From the NCBI GenBank assembly GCA_003220435.1, contig QHSL01000061.1, forward strand, positions 62,001-126,000: DNA of 64,000 nt. Reading direction: 5' to 3'. Origin of the DNA: Candidatus Rokuibacteriota bacterium. Lineage in GTDB: Bacteria; Methylomirabilota; Methylomirabilia; Rokubacteriales; CSP1-6. A model generated the notes under the pieces. It was not told the DNA's origin and ran no database searches. It worked only from the letters and a program-made list of their open reading frames with translations. The translations under genes and the position numbers were made by a program. This document shows, in pieces, positions 40,899 to 53,837 of this stretch (position 1 is the first letter of the stretch; the number at the start of each line of letters is the position of its first letter).

Positions 40899-42307
40899 GC
40901 GCGTTCACCCTCGAGCTCGGCCTCGCCGCCCTGGCGCTCATCGTCTTCGGCGCGAGCTTGGTGGCCCGCGGCTCCGACCGCCGGTGGATCGCCGGGCTCG
41001 CGACCATCGGTGTGCTGGTCCTCGGCATCGTCAGCGTGTTCGTGGCGCCGACGCGCCCCGCCCTCGGCGGCATGTTCGTCCAGGACGGGCTCGCGATCTT
41101 CGCCAAGCGGCTGTTCCTGGCCGCGACGTTCATCGGGCTCCTGGCCGGCATCTCCACCGAGGGTGCGGCGTGCGGCCGGCGTGCTGGCGAATACCACCTG
41201 CTGATGCTGGCGTCGCTGCTCGGGATGCTGGTGCTCGCGTCGGCGCGCGATCTGATCCTCCTCTTCGTGGCCTTCGAGCTGATGTCGATCCCGCTCTACG
41301 TGCTCGCCGGCTTTCTCAAGCGTGAAGACGTCGCGGTCGAGGCCGCGCTCAAGTTCTTTCTGGTTGGCAGCGTGTCCTCGGCGGTGATGGCGTACGGGCT
41401 CTCGTTCGTGTACGGCGCCACCGGCACGACCGACCTGGCGCGAGTCGCGCAGACGTTCACACGGAGCCAGCCGCTCCTGATCCTGGGCCTCATCGCTGCG
41501 TTCGCCGGCTTCGCGTTCAAGATCGCCGCGTTTCCCTTCCACATGTGGGTGCCCGACACCTACGAGGCCGCCTCCACGCCGTTCGTGGCTTGGCTCTCGG
41601 TCGCGCCGAAGGCCGCCGGCTTCGTCGCGCTCTTCCGTGTGTACTTCGAGGGCATGGGCGAGCGGGCGGCGACGTGGGTGCCGCTCGCGGCGGGACTCGC
41701 GGCCATCACGATCGTCGCCGGCAACCTCATGGCGTTGCCGCAGCAGAACACCAAGCGGCTCCTGGCGTACTCGGGTATCGCCCACATCGGCTACATGCTC
41801 GTCGGGTTCGCCGCGGCTTCGGCCTCCGGGACGGCGATGGTGCTCTTCTATCTCGTCGCCTACGTCTTCGGGAACATGGGAGCGTTCCTCGTCGTCGAGG
41901 CGGTCGCGCGCAGTGAGCGCTCGGAGGCGACCGCCGCACTGCGCGGCCTGGCCCAGCGCTCGCCGCTGCTGGCCCTCGCGATGCTGCTGTTCCTGCTCTC
42001 GCTGGGCGGCATCCCGTTCGTCGCCGGGTTCTGGGCCAAGCTCTACGTCTTCTGGGCGGCCGCGTCGGCGGGGCTCTACTGGCTGGTGCTCGTGGGCGCG
42101 GTCCTCACGGTCGTCGCGCTCTTCTACTATCTGGTCGTGGCGAAGCGAATGTACATCGAGCCGCCTGCGGCGTCGGGCGGCCGCATCCAGGTCTCGCGCT
42201 CGCTCGCGCTGGCGGTGATCCTCTGCGCGCTCGGCGTGGTGGCGCTCGGCGTCTATCCCAAGCCGGTCGTCATGGCGGCGCTTCGAGTCGCGGCGCCCCT
42301 CTTCTAG
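40895..42307 (+). CDS. nuoN: NADH-quinone oxidoreductase subunit N (first cluster)
   Basis: 470 residues, the third antiporter-like subunit, with ELMSIPLYVLAGF, FKIAAFPFHMWVPDTYEAASTPFVAWLSVAPKAAGF and LLAYSGIAHIGYMLVG. It closes the operon; no nuoE, F or G follows. Confidence 0.96.
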   Translation: MSAFTLELGLAALALIVFGASLVARGSDRRWIAGLATIGVLVLGIVSVFVAPTRPALGGMFVQDGLAIFAKRLFLAATFIGLLAGISTEGAACGRRAGEYHLLMLASLLGMLVLASARDLILLFVAFELMSIPLYVLAGFLKREDVAVEAALKFFLVGSVSSAVMAYGLSFVYGATGTTDLARVAQTFTRSQPLLILGLIAAFAGFAFKIAAFPFHMWVPDTYEAASTPFVAWLSVAPKAAGFVALFRVYFEGMGERAATWVPLAAGLAAITIVAGNLMALPQQNTKRLLAYSGIAHIGYMLVGFAAASASGTAMVLFYLVAYVFGNMGAFLVVEAVARSERSEATAALRGLAQRSPLLALAMLLFLLSLGGIPFVAGFWAKLYVFWAAASAGLYWLVLVGAVLTVVALFYYLVVAKRMYIEPPAASGGRIQVSRSLALAVILCALGVVALGVYPKPVVMAALRVAAPLF

Positions 42308-42699
42308 GCGGACCTTCGAACGGAGCCGGTCACGGTGGCCGTCGCCGACGGCCCAATGGGTGCCATCTGGCGCGGGCGGCGGCCGGACGACGCGGCGCCG
42401 CGATCGTCGTCATGGAGGCGTTCGGCCTGGCTACGTAGCCCCTCCTGGCCTTGTGGGCCGAGCGAGACGTATTCATTCGCCCCGAGAAGGCGAGGCGACC
42501 ATGCGCCGCCTCGGCAAGATTCGCGACTCGAAGATTTATCAACACGCGGTCCGCGGGTTCTTCTGTGATGAGTGATGAGTGGATGGGTGATGGTGGATGG
42601 GTGGGCGTCATTTCATCTGGACTCCGCCACCGATGCCTGAATGGGTCGCCGGTCTTATTTTGCTAAGTATCTGAAATAGCAGCTCGTTCCAGAAATACC
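42308..42699. other. Non-coding gap after the nuo operon
   Basis: I see no gene here. A low-complexity stretch of GTGATGA/GTGGATGG repeats lies at 42565-42606. A 24-codon frame from ATG 42501 has no recognisable family. GC drops toward the TetR promoter. Confidence 0.55.
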
Positions 42700-42728
42700 T
42701 TGACGCAGAGCGTAACGATAGCTACTCT
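42700..42728 (+). promoter_or_regulatory. Promoter of the tetR-sigma pair
   Basis: TTGACG (42700-42705), 17-nt spacer, TACTCT (42723-42728): a good sigma-70-type promoter, 22 nt before the TetR ATG. Confidence 0.6.
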
Positions 42729-42751
42729 CTGTACCAACTGGTCAGTACAGA
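42728..42751. promoter_or_regulatory. Palindromic operator candidate for the TetR protein
   Basis: TCTGTAC and GTACAGA are perfect 7-bp arms separated by 10 nt, with an inner ACCA-AC-TGGT pair. It overlaps the end of the -10 box and the expected transcription start, the usual place for TetR autorepression. Confidence 0.6.
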
Positions 42752-43386
42752 TGACTATCAAGACAACTGAGAGTGGAGTCAAAGTCAGGGGCGGCCGATC
42801 GACCCGAGAGGCGATCCTCGAGGCGGCGAGCCGCCTGATCCACGTCCACGGGTACAACCAAACGGCACTCGATGACGTGCTGCGTGAGAGCGGCGTCGGC
42901 AAGGGCAACTTCTACTACCATTTCAAGAGCAAGGAAGAGCTCGGCTACGCCATCCTCGATCAGATCATCGCGTCGTTCCTGGAACGGACCCTCGAGCCCT
43001 GCTTCGCGGATCCCGAGGGGCGAGCGCTGGCGCAGATTCGCTGCTTCTTCGATCGAGTGCTGGAAACGCAGCGTGAGCGCAACTGCGTCGGTGGATGCCC
43101 ACTGGGCAACATGGCCCTGGAGTTGTCCGACGTCCACGAGGGGTTCCGCGCGCGGCTCGCGTCGGTGTTCTCCGCGTGGCGGGAGCGGCTGACGCTGGTG
43201 CTCCGCCGCGCCCAGCGCGGCGGGGAAGTCTCCGGCGAGTGTCGGCCCGAAGCGGTCGCGGACTTTCTCGTCGCTTCCCTGGAGGGGGCGATTCTGCTCA
43301 CGAAGCTGACGAAGGACATCGTCGTCATGGAGCAGTGCGTGGCGGAGATGAAGCGGTACCTGTCGTTGTTCGAGCCGAGGACATGA
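42751..43386 (+). CDS. TetR/AcrR family transcriptional regulator
   Basis: 211 residues. The N-terminal helix-turn-helix reads REAILEAASRLIHVHGYNQTALDDVLRESGVGKGNFYYHFKSKEEL. The ligand domain has Cys residues in ERNCVGGCPLGNMALEL, a motif shared by one TetR subgroup in which these cysteines may sense electrophiles or oxidation. Only ATG in reach; no Shine-Dalgarno. Its stop overlaps the sigma factor start by 4 bases. Confidence 0.9.
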   Translation: MTIKTTESGVKVRGGRSTREAILEAASRLIHVHGYNQTALDDVLRESGVGKGNFYYHFKSKEELGYAILDQIIASFLERTLEPCFADPEGRALAQIRCFFDRVLETQRERNCVGGCPLGNMALELSDVHEGFRARLASVFSAWRERLTLVLRRAQRGGEVSGECRPEAVADFLVASLEGAILLTKLTKDIVVMEQCVAEMKRYLSLFEPRT

Positions 43387-43991
43387 GCGTCATGGACACG
43401 ACGAAGACCGATAGCGACGCGGCGCTGGTCGAGGCGCTGCGGCGCGACGATCCGGAGGCCCCGGAGCAGCTGGTCGAGACCTTCGGAGATCGCGTGTACC
43501 GGCTTGCCCTCCGCATCACCGGGTCGAACGAGGATGCGGAGGAAGCGGCGCAGGACGCCCTCTGGACGGCCGCGCGGAAGATCTCCACCTTCAAGGGCGA
43601 GTCCGCGTTCGGAAGCTGGCTCTACCGCATCGCCGCGAACGCCGCGTACCAGAAGCTGAGGGCGCGGAAGGCCAAGTCGCGCGAGATCGCGATGGACGAC
43701 GTCGTGCCCACGCTCGACGACGACGGACGCCACTTCGAGCCCATGGCGGACTGGTCCGATCGCGTGGACGAGCAGGCGTTGCAGGGTGAGCTTCGCCGCG
43801 TGCTCAGCGACGCGATCGACGGGCTGCCCGACGATTACCGAACCGCGCTCGTCCTGCACGACGTCGAGGGTCTGTCGAACCCCGACATCGCGGAGACACT
43901 CGGCATCAGCCTGCCGGCGGTGAAGTCACGCGTGCACCGCTCGCGCCTCTTCGTGCGCAAGCAGCTCGCCGACTACATGAAGACCGTCTGA
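43383..43991 (+). CDS. ECF-type RNA polymerase sigma factor
   Basis: 202 residues (ATG at 43392 also possible). Region 2: DRVYRLALRITGSNEDAEEAAQDALWTAARKISTFKGES and WLYRIAANAAYQKLRARK; region 4: LPDDYRTALVLHDVEGLSNPDIAETLGISLPAVKSRVHRSR. No anti-sigma gene is adjacent, so control is probably at transcription by the TetR protein encoded just upstream. Confidence 0.92.
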   Translation: MSVMDTTKTDSDAALVEALRRDDPEAPEQLVETFGDRVYRLALRITGSNEDAEEAAQDALWTAARKISTFKGESAFGSWLYRIAANAAYQKLRARKAKSREIAMDDVVPTLDDDGRHFEPMADWSDRVDEQALQGELRRVLSDAIDGLPDDYRTALVLHDVEGLSNPDIAETLGISLPAVKSRVHRSRLFVRKQLADYMKTV

Positions 43992-44007
43992 CGCCATCGG
44001 TTCATAG

Positions 44008-44097
44008 CCGCGCCTCGACCGCCGGGGACTGCTCGCATCGCTCGTCTCGGGCCTGGGGCCCCAGCCCCGGGCAGGCGCCGCGGCTCGCACTGCGGCC
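44008..44097 (-). repeat. Dispersed GC-rich repeat, copy 1 (reverse)
   Basis: About 90 bp, homologous on the opposite strand to 47035-47127. It contains CTGGGGCCCCAG, a 12-bp palindrome. Lies between the sigma factor gene and rplU. Confidence 0.8.
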
Positions 44098-44130
44098 TCG
44101 AGACGGCCGGCGGCGCGCGCATCTGTCGGG

Positions 44131-44160
44131 TTGACGCATGGCGTCGGCCTGTGGTCTGAT
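44131..44160 (+). promoter_or_regulatory. Promoter candidate for rplU-rpmA
   Basis: TTGACG (44131-44136) and TCTGAT (44155-44160), 18 nt apart, 41 nt before the rplU ATG. The -10 is weak. Confidence 0.4.
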
Positions 44161-44201
44161 AAGGCCTCGTCACAGTTGACGTTTCAGAAAGGTCTGGACT
44201 C

Positions 44202-44513
44202 ATGGAAGCGGTGATCGCGACTGGAGGTAAGCAGTACCGCGTGGCGCCTGGGCAGGTGATCTCGATCGAGAAGGTGGCGGGCGACAAGGGCTCGGCCGTC
44301 GAGTTCCGCTCCGTCCTGCTGGTCACCCGCGACGGCGAGGTGATCGCCGGAGAGAAGGCGCTCGGCCGGGCGAAGGTGTCGGGCGAGGTCGTGGCGCAGG
44401 GGCGGCGACGGAAGGTGATGGTCGTGAAGTTCAAGCGGCGGAAGAACTATCGCCGAAACCGCGGCCACCGTCAGTCGGCGACGACGGTCCGCATCACCAA
44501 GATCGAGGTCTGA
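44202..44513 (+). CDS. rplU: 50S ribosomal protein L21
   Basis: 103 residues, family length, beginning MEAVIATGGKQYRVAPGQ and carrying the VVKFKRRKNYRRNRGHRQ signature near the end. First gene of the conserved L21-L27-Obg cluster. Confidence 0.98.
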   Translation: MEAVIATGGKQYRVAPGQVISIEKVAGDKGSAVEFRSVLLVTRDGEVIAGEKALGRAKVSGEVVAQGRRRKVMVVKFKRRKNYRRNRGHRQSATTVRITKIEV

Positions 44514-44519
44514 GGCGGT

Positions 44520-47009
<2,490 letters not shown>

Positions 47010-47034
47010 AAGTGCGCGCCGCAGGCCGTCGCGG

Positions 47035-47127
47035 GGCCGCAGCGCGAGCCGCAGGGCTGTCCGGGGGCTGGGGCCCCCAGGCCCGAGGCGAGCAATCTGA
47101 ACAAGCCCCGGCCGGCCGGGGCGCGGC
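47035..47127 (+). repeat. Dispersed GC-rich repeat, copy 2 (forward)
   Basis: Homologous to the reverse complement of 44008-44097, with shared blocks such as GGGGCTGGGGCCCC and AGGCCCGAG-CGAGC-AT. It fills the proB-proA gap and can fold on its GGGGCTGGGGCCCCC palindrome. Confidence 0.8.
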
Positions 47128-47150
47128 GATAAAAAGGCGATAAGCAGAGG

Positions 47151-48410
47151 ATGCCCATGGATGCCCGCGCTCTCATCGAGACCCGGGCGCGCGCGGCGCG
47201 CGAGGCCGCCCGTGCGCTCGCGCTCTGCCCGACCAAGACGAAGAACGACGCGCTCATCCAGATGGCGCGGGGGCTCATGGAGAAGACCGAGACGCTGCTG
47301 GAGGCGAATCGGGCCGACCTCGAGCGGGCGCGAGGGCGGGTGGCGCGAGCGTTCCTCGACCGCCTGACGCTCACCGAGTCGCGGATCGAGGAGATGGCGC
47401 AGGGGCTGCGCGAGATCGCCGCGCTACCCGATCCGGTCGGCACCGTCGTCGAGTCGTGGCGCCGCCCGAACGGCATCGAGATCTCGCGGGTCCGCGTCCC
47501 GCTGGGCGTCATCGGCTTCATCTACGAGTCCAGGCCTAACGTCACCGCCGACGCCGCGGGGCTGTGCGTCAAGTCCGGCAACGCGGTCGTGCTCCGCGGC
47601 GGCAGCGAGGCGATCGAGTCCAACAGCGCGATCGCGGCGGTCCTGGCGCGGGCCCTCGAGAAGGTGGGTGCGCCCGCCGACGCAGTCCAGTTCGTCGACA
47701 CCACGGACCGGGCGGCGGTGGCCGCCCTGCTGGAGCTCGACCGACTCGTGGACCTGATCATCCCGCGCGGGGGCGAGGAGTTCGTCCGCTGGGTGAGCGA
47801 GCGCTCGCGCGTGCCGGTGCTGAAGCACGACAAGGGGCTCGTCCACGCCTTCGTGGACGCCGACGCCGACGTCGGGATGGCCGTGGCGATCGTGGTCAAC
47901 GCGAAGGCGCAGCGGCCGAGCGTGTGCAACGCGCTCGAGACGCTCCTGGTCCACCGCGAGATCGCGCCTCGGCTCCTGCCCATCCTGGGCGCTCGCCTGG
48001 CCGAAGTCGGCGTGACGGTTCGAGGCTGCCCGCGCACGCTCGCCCTGCTGCCCGCGGCGAGCCCGGCGACGGAGGCCGACTGGGACACCGAGTATCTGGA
48101 CCTGACGCTCTCGATCCGGATAGTCGACGACCTCGACACCGCGATCGCCCACATCCAGCGCCACGGGACCGGCCTCGCCGAGGCGATCGTGACCAACGAC
48201 CGCGCCCACGCCCGGCGGTTCACCCGCGAGGTCGACGCGGCCGCGGTGTTGGTCAACGCGTCGCCCCGGCTGGTGGACGGCAGCCAGTTCGGCATGGGCG
48301 CCGAGATGGGGATCTCGACGTCGCGGGTGCACGCGCGAGGACCAGTGGGGGTGCGCGAGCTGACGACGACCAAGTTCGTCGTGCAGGGCGACGGGCAGGT
48401 GCGGGACTAG
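47151..48410 (+). CDS. proA: Gamma-glutamyl phosphate reductase
   Basis: 419 residues, family length. Aldehyde-dehydrogenase fold with catalytic Cys259 in RPSVCNALETLL, plus FIYESRPNVTADAAGLC and GSQFGMGAEMGISTSRVHARGPVG. Reduces gamma-glutamyl phosphate to the semialdehyde; next step after ProB. Confidence 0.97.
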   Translation: MPMDARALIETRARAAREAARALALCPTKTKNDALIQMARGLMEKTETLLEANRADLERARGRVARAFLDRLTLTESRIEEMAQGLREIAALPDPVGTVVESWRRPNGIEISRVRVPLGVIGFIYESRPNVTADAAGLCVKSGNAVVLRGGSEAIESNSAIAAVLARALEKVGAPADAVQFVDTTDRAAVAALLELDRLVDLIIPRGGEEFVRWVSERSRVPVLKHDKGLVHAFVDADADVGMAVAIVVNAKAQRPSVCNALETLLVHREIAPRLLPILGARLAEVGVTVRGCPRTLALLPAASPATEADWDTEYLDLTLSIRIVDDLDTAIAHIQRHGTGLAEAIVTNDRAHARRFTREVDAAAVLVNASPRLVDGSQFGMGAEMGISTSRVHARGPVGVRELTTTKFVVQGDGQVRD

Positions 48411-48444
48411 GTGCGGGGCCGCCCGCTGTTGGTTCTAGACTAGC

Positions 48445-49053
48445 GTGGCCCGCACGGCCGTCTTCGGTGGGTCGTTCAATCCGATCCACTACGGGCACCT
48501 GCTGCTTGCCGACGAGGTCACCGAGGCGCTGAGCCTCGATCGAGTGCTCTTCATACCCGCCGCGGCGCCGCCGCACAAGCCGAAGGCCCAGCTCGCACCG
48601 GCGCAGGACCGCTACGCGATGGTCGAGCTCGCGGTGGCAGGACATTCGAAGTTCGTCGTCTCCGACCTCGAGTTGCGCCGGTCCGGGCCGTCGTACACCG
48701 TGGACACGCTCGAGGCGCTCCGCCTTCAGCGCGCGGAGCTGTTCCTGATCATGGGGTCGGAGACGTTCCTCGACCTCCTCACCTGGCGGGCGCCCCGGCG
48801 CGTGGCCCGGCTGGCGCAGCTCGTCGTGGTCCCGCGCGTCGGCAGCGCGTTCGATCCGGAGAGCGCGGCGGTTCGGAAGGTCGTGCACGAGATCGGCGAG
48901 GAGCCGCTCGTCGTGCACGCGACCTCGCTCCCGATCTCGGCGTCGGACCTCCGCCGCCGGGCCCGCGACGGGCGGTCCCTCGCGTACCGGGTCCCGGAGG
49001 CGGTGGGCGCCTATATCCAGGCCAAGCGCCTCTACCGAGGCGAAGCGTCGTGA
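48445..49053 (+). CDS. nadD: Nicotinate-nucleotide adenylyltransferase
   Basis: 202 residues from GTG. Nucleotidyltransferase motif GGSFNPIHYGH at 8-18 and the C-terminal ISASDLRRR signature. Adds AMP to nicotinate mononucleotide in NAD synthesis. Classic neighbour of rsfS. Confidence 0.96.
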   Translation: MARTAVFGGSFNPIHYGHLLLADEVTEALSLDRVLFIPAAAPPHKPKAQLAPAQDRYAMVELAVAGHSKFVVSDLELRRSGPSYTVDTLEALRLQRAELFLIMGSETFLDLLTWRAPRRVARLAQLVVVPRVGSAFDPESAAVRKVVHEIGEEPLVVHATSLPISASDLRRRARDGRSLAYRVPEAVGAYIQAKRLYRGEAS

Positions 49054-49406
49054 CGCCACCGTCCGCCGAGTGGAAAGCGCGCCGGGCGGCGCGGGCCGCG
49101 CTGGACAAGCGGGCGGGGGACCTCGTCGTGCTCGACGTGCAGCGCGTGTCGAGCGTGACGGACTATTTTCTGGTCTGCAGCGGCAAGTCGACGACGCACC
49201 TGCAGACGATTACCGAGGCGATCCGCGCCGAGCTCAAGGACGAGGGCGTACGCCTGCTCCACGCCGAGGGCGTCGCCGAGAGCGGTTGGATCCTCCTCGA
49301 CTACGGTGACGTGCTGATGCACGTGTTCCTGGAGGCTACGCGCACCTACTACGCGCTCGAGCGCCTGTGGGGCGACGCCCCGCGCGTGCCACTCGACGGC
49401 GCGTGA
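49050..49406 (+). CDS. rsfS: Ribosomal silencing factor RsfS
   Basis: 118 residues from GTG. LVVLDVQRVSSVTDYFLVCSGKSTTHLQTI and ESGWILLDYGDVLMHVF are family signatures. Binds L14 and blocks subunit joining when nutrients are short. Confidence 0.96.
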   Translation: MTPPSAEWKARRAARAALDKRAGDLVVLDVQRVSSVTDYFLVCSGKSTTHLQTITEAIRAELKDEGVRLLHAEGVAESGWILLDYGDVLMHVFLEATRTYYALERLWGDAPRVPLDGA

Positions 49407-49447
49407 GCGGCGCGGACCGCGAAGGTGTTGCGTGGTCTCGGAGCGCA

Positions 49448-49456
49448 TGCTAGCGT
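49448..49456 (+). promoter_or_regulatory. Extended -10 promoter candidate (TGC TAGCGT)
   Basis: Located 45 nt before the DksA-like ATG; GGGAGG ribosome binding site in between. Confidence 0.4.
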
Positions 49457-49501
49457 TGATTTCCTGAGTGCGCGTGATTGTGTGGTGGGAGGGAGGTTCT
49501 G

Positions 49502-49867
49502 ATGCGGAAGGATCGCCTCGCACACTTCAGAAAGCGGTTAGTGGAAAAGCAGCGTCAGCTGACCGAAGAGGTCGGGCGCACGGCTCTCTACGGGAAAGAT
49601 CAGGAAGACGACTCGATCAAGGACCTCGGCGACCAGGCAAACACGGCCTACACGAGGGAGTTCTTCTTCGAGCTGGGGAACGGCGACCGCCGGCTCCTGC
49701 GCGACGTGGTGTCCGCGCTCCAGAAATTGGACGACGGGGCGTTCGGCGCCTGCGAGCGCTGCAACGAGCCGATCTCCGAGAAGCGACTCGAAGCGCTCCC
49801 GTTCGCCCGCCACTGCATCGACTGCCAGCGGGTCATCGAGGAAGAGGAACGGATGGCCACAGGCTAG
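49502..49867 (+). CDS. DksA/TraR-type C4 zinc-finger protein
   Basis: 121 residues: an N-terminal coiled-coil region with conserved acids (QEDDSIKDLGDQA) and a C4 zinc finger, Cys84/87/105/108 (CERCNEPI, CIDCQR). DksA-like proteins act in the secondary channel of RNA polymerase with ppGpp. Shorter than E. coli DksA (151). Start set by GGGAGG 6 nt upstream. Confidence 0.92.
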   Translation: MRKDRLAHFRKRLVEKQRQLTEEVGRTALYGKDQEDDSIKDLGDQANTAYTREFFFELGNGDRRLLRDVVSALQKLDDGAFGACERCNEPISEKRLEALPFARHCIDCQRVIEEEERMATG

Positions 49868-49895
49868 CCGTGGACGGCCAGGTCGCCCCCTCTCC

Positions 49896-50837
49896 GTGAC
49901 CCTGCCCGCCGCGGTCCGTAGTGCCCTGTCTCTCGGTCTGGCGCTCAAGCGCCTCTTCGATCGACCGATCCCAGCCGGTGAGGACGATGCCCCGACGACC
50001 GATCTGCTTCGCCGCGCCCGGGAGGCGCGCCGGGTTGGCCGTCGGGACGAAGCCGGGACGCATTTGCGTCTGATTCTTCAGACACATCGGAACCACCTCG
50101 GAGCATTACGGGGCCTCCGCGATCTGTCCGTCGAGACCGGACGCTGGCCGGAGGCCCTCGACGCGCAGAAGCGTGTCATCGGGGCCGTGGGCTCGACCGA
50201 GCGATCGCCGGAGACCGAGTGGCTCGCCGTCATCTACTACGAGCTCGGCCGGGTCGAGCTCGGCCACTCCAACCACGGCGGCGCACTGGCGCACTTCCGG
50301 AACGCCGTGCGGACCGATCGGTTCTTCCTTCCGGCGGCGCTGGCGCTGGGCGATGCGTACGAGACGCTCGGCGACCACCGCGAGGCGCTCCGTGTCTGGG
50401 AGCGCGCCGCCGAGGTCGCGCCTGCCCTCCCGCTCCTCGCGCGGCTCGAGCGCGCGTATCGTCAGGACGGCCGACCGAGCCGCATGATCGCGCTCTATCG
50501 AGAGGCGCTCGATCGGGCTCCCGAGGACCTCGCCCTCGCCGTGGCCCTGGGTCGGGTCTTCCTCGAGCTGGAGATGCTGGACGAGGCCGCCGACCAGTTC
50601 GAGAAGGTCGAGGTTCGCGCGCCCGGCTTGCCCGTGATCCACGCGCTCCTCGGCGCCGTCTTCGAGCGACGAGGCGACACCCGCGAGGCGTTCGAGGAAT
50701 ACCGCCGCGCGCTGCAGCTCGGCCACGCGTTCGACTGGCCGCACCGATGTGAGGCGTGTGCGGCGCAGGCGCCGACCTGGCAAGACCGCTGCGCGCAGTG
50801 CCAGCGCTGGAACACCCTCCGCCCGGTCCGCACGTAG
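49896..50837 (+). CDS. LapB-like TPR protein with C-terminal rubredoxin-type zinc site
   Basis: 313 residues from GTG. TPR helices span about residues 40-280; the end (CEACAAQAPTWQDRCAQCQRWNTLRP) is the two-knuckle metal site of LapB/YciM, which controls LPS synthesis through FtsH. LapB has an N-terminal membrane anchor; here the first 25 residues are only weakly hydrophobic. No lpx genes are nearby, so the LPS role is by homology. Confidence 0.85.
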   Translation: MTLPAAVRSALSLGLALKRLFDRPIPAGEDDAPTTDLLRRAREARRVGRRDEAGTHLRLILQTHRNHLGALRGLRDLSVETGRWPEALDAQKRVIGAVGSTERSPETEWLAVIYYELGRVELGHSNHGGALAHFRNAVRTDRFFLPAALALGDAYETLGDHREALRVWERAAEVAPALPLLARLERAYRQDGRPSRMIALYREALDRAPEDLALAVALGRVFLELEMLDEAADQFEKVEVRAPGLPVIHALLGAVFERRGDTREAFEEYRRALQLGHAFDWPHRCEACAAQAPTWQDRCAQCQRWNTLRPVRT

Positions 50838-50850
50838 CCCCCTCGCACCG

Positions 50851-52652
<1,802 letters not shown>

Positions 52653-53837
52653 TTGTCGAAGCTGACGATCGAGCAACTGAACCTCGTGCGAAAGCGCGTC
52701 TTCGTGCGCGCCGACCTCAATGTGCCGCTCGATCGCGGCGCCGTCAGCGACGACACGCGGCTACGCGCAATGGTGCCGACGATCCAGCACGCGCTCAAGG
52801 CGGGCGCGTCCGTCGTGCTGGCGTCGCATCTCGGACGGCCCAAGGGCCGCGTCGCTCCCGAGCTCTCGCTGCGCCCCGTCGCCGAGCGACTCGAAACGTT
52901 GCTGGGCCAGCGCGTCGAGCTGGCGCCCGACTGCGTGGGCGGGGAGACGCGCGCGCGCGCGCAGGCGCTGGAGCCGGGCGAGGTGCTCCTGCTCGAGAAC
53001 CTCCGCTTCCACGCCGAGGAAGAGGCCAATGACGACGGCTTCGCCCGCGCGCTGGCCGCGCTCGCCGACTGCTACGTGAACGACGCCTTCGCCGCGGCGC
53101 ACCGGGCGCACGCGTCGATCGCCGCCATTACCCGGCACCTGCAGCCGGCGGTGGCCGGCTTGCTGATGCAGCAGGAGCTGTCGGCGCTCGGCCGCATCCT
53201 CGAGTCGCCGGCGCGGCCGCTCGTCGCGGTGCTGGGCGGCGCCAAGGTCTCCGACAAGCTCGCGCTGGTCGAGCATCTGCTCGAGCGCGTCGACGCGCTG
53301 CTGGTCGGCGGCGGGATGGCGTTCACGTTCCTGCGATCGCTCGGTCATTCAGTCGGCCGCTCGCTGGTCGAGGCCGACCAGATCGGAACCGCGCGTCAGG
53401 CGCTCGAAGCCGCCCGGCGCCGCGGCGTGGGCCTCGTGCTGCCCGTCGACGCGGTCGTGGCGGACGGCCTCGACAGCCCGCAAGGCCGCGCCGTCCCGCT
53501 CCGCGCGATCCCCGCCACCCAGATGGGGCTCGACATCGGGCCCCGAACGGTCGAGCGATTTTCCGCCGCGCTCACGAGCGCCCGCACCATCGTGTGGAAC
53601 GGCCCGCTGGGCGTGTTCGAGCGCGCGCCGTTCGCGGCGGGGACGATCGCGCTCGCGCGCGCCGTCGCGGAGTCGTCCGCCTTCTCGGTCGTCGGCGGCG
53701 GCGACACGCTGGCCGCCGTCACGCAGGCGGGCGTCGCCGAGCGGATCGGTTACCTCTCGACGGCCGGCGGCGCGTTCCTCGAGTTCCTCGAGGGACGGAC
53801 GCTGCCGGGGGTCGAGGCGTTGACGGAGGCCGGCTGA
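52653..53837 (+). CDS. pgk: Phosphoglycerate kinase
   Basis: 394 residues from TTG directly after the gap stop codon. VFVRADLNVPLDRG, SHLGRPKG, LLENLRFHAEEE, GGAKVSDKL and VVGGGDTLAAV are all present. Overlaps tpiA by one base (TGATG). Confidence 0.98.
   Translation: MSKLTIEQLNLVRKRVFVRADLNVPLDRGAVSDDTRLRAMVPTIQHALKAGASVVLASHLGRPKGRVAPELSLRPVAERLETLLGQRVELAPDCVGGETRARAQALEPGEVLLLENLRFHAEEEANDDGFARALAALADCYVNDAFAAAHRAHASIAAITRHLQPAVAGLLMQQELSALGRILESPARPLVAVLGGAKVSDKLALVEHLLERVDALLVGGGMAFTFLRSLGHSVGRSLVEADQIGTARQALEAARRRGVGLVLPVDAVVADGLDSPQGRAVPLRAIPATQMGLDIGPRTVERFSAALTSARTIVWNGPLGVFERAPFAAGTIALARAVAESSAFSVVGGGDTLAAVTQAGVAERIGYLSTAGGAFLEFLEGRTLPGVEALTEAG

Noticed and set aside
42501-42575. 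24-codon frame MRRLGKIRDSKIYQ... after the nuo operon
   Set aside because: No ribosome binding site, no family, very short, and surrounded by low-complexity sequence.
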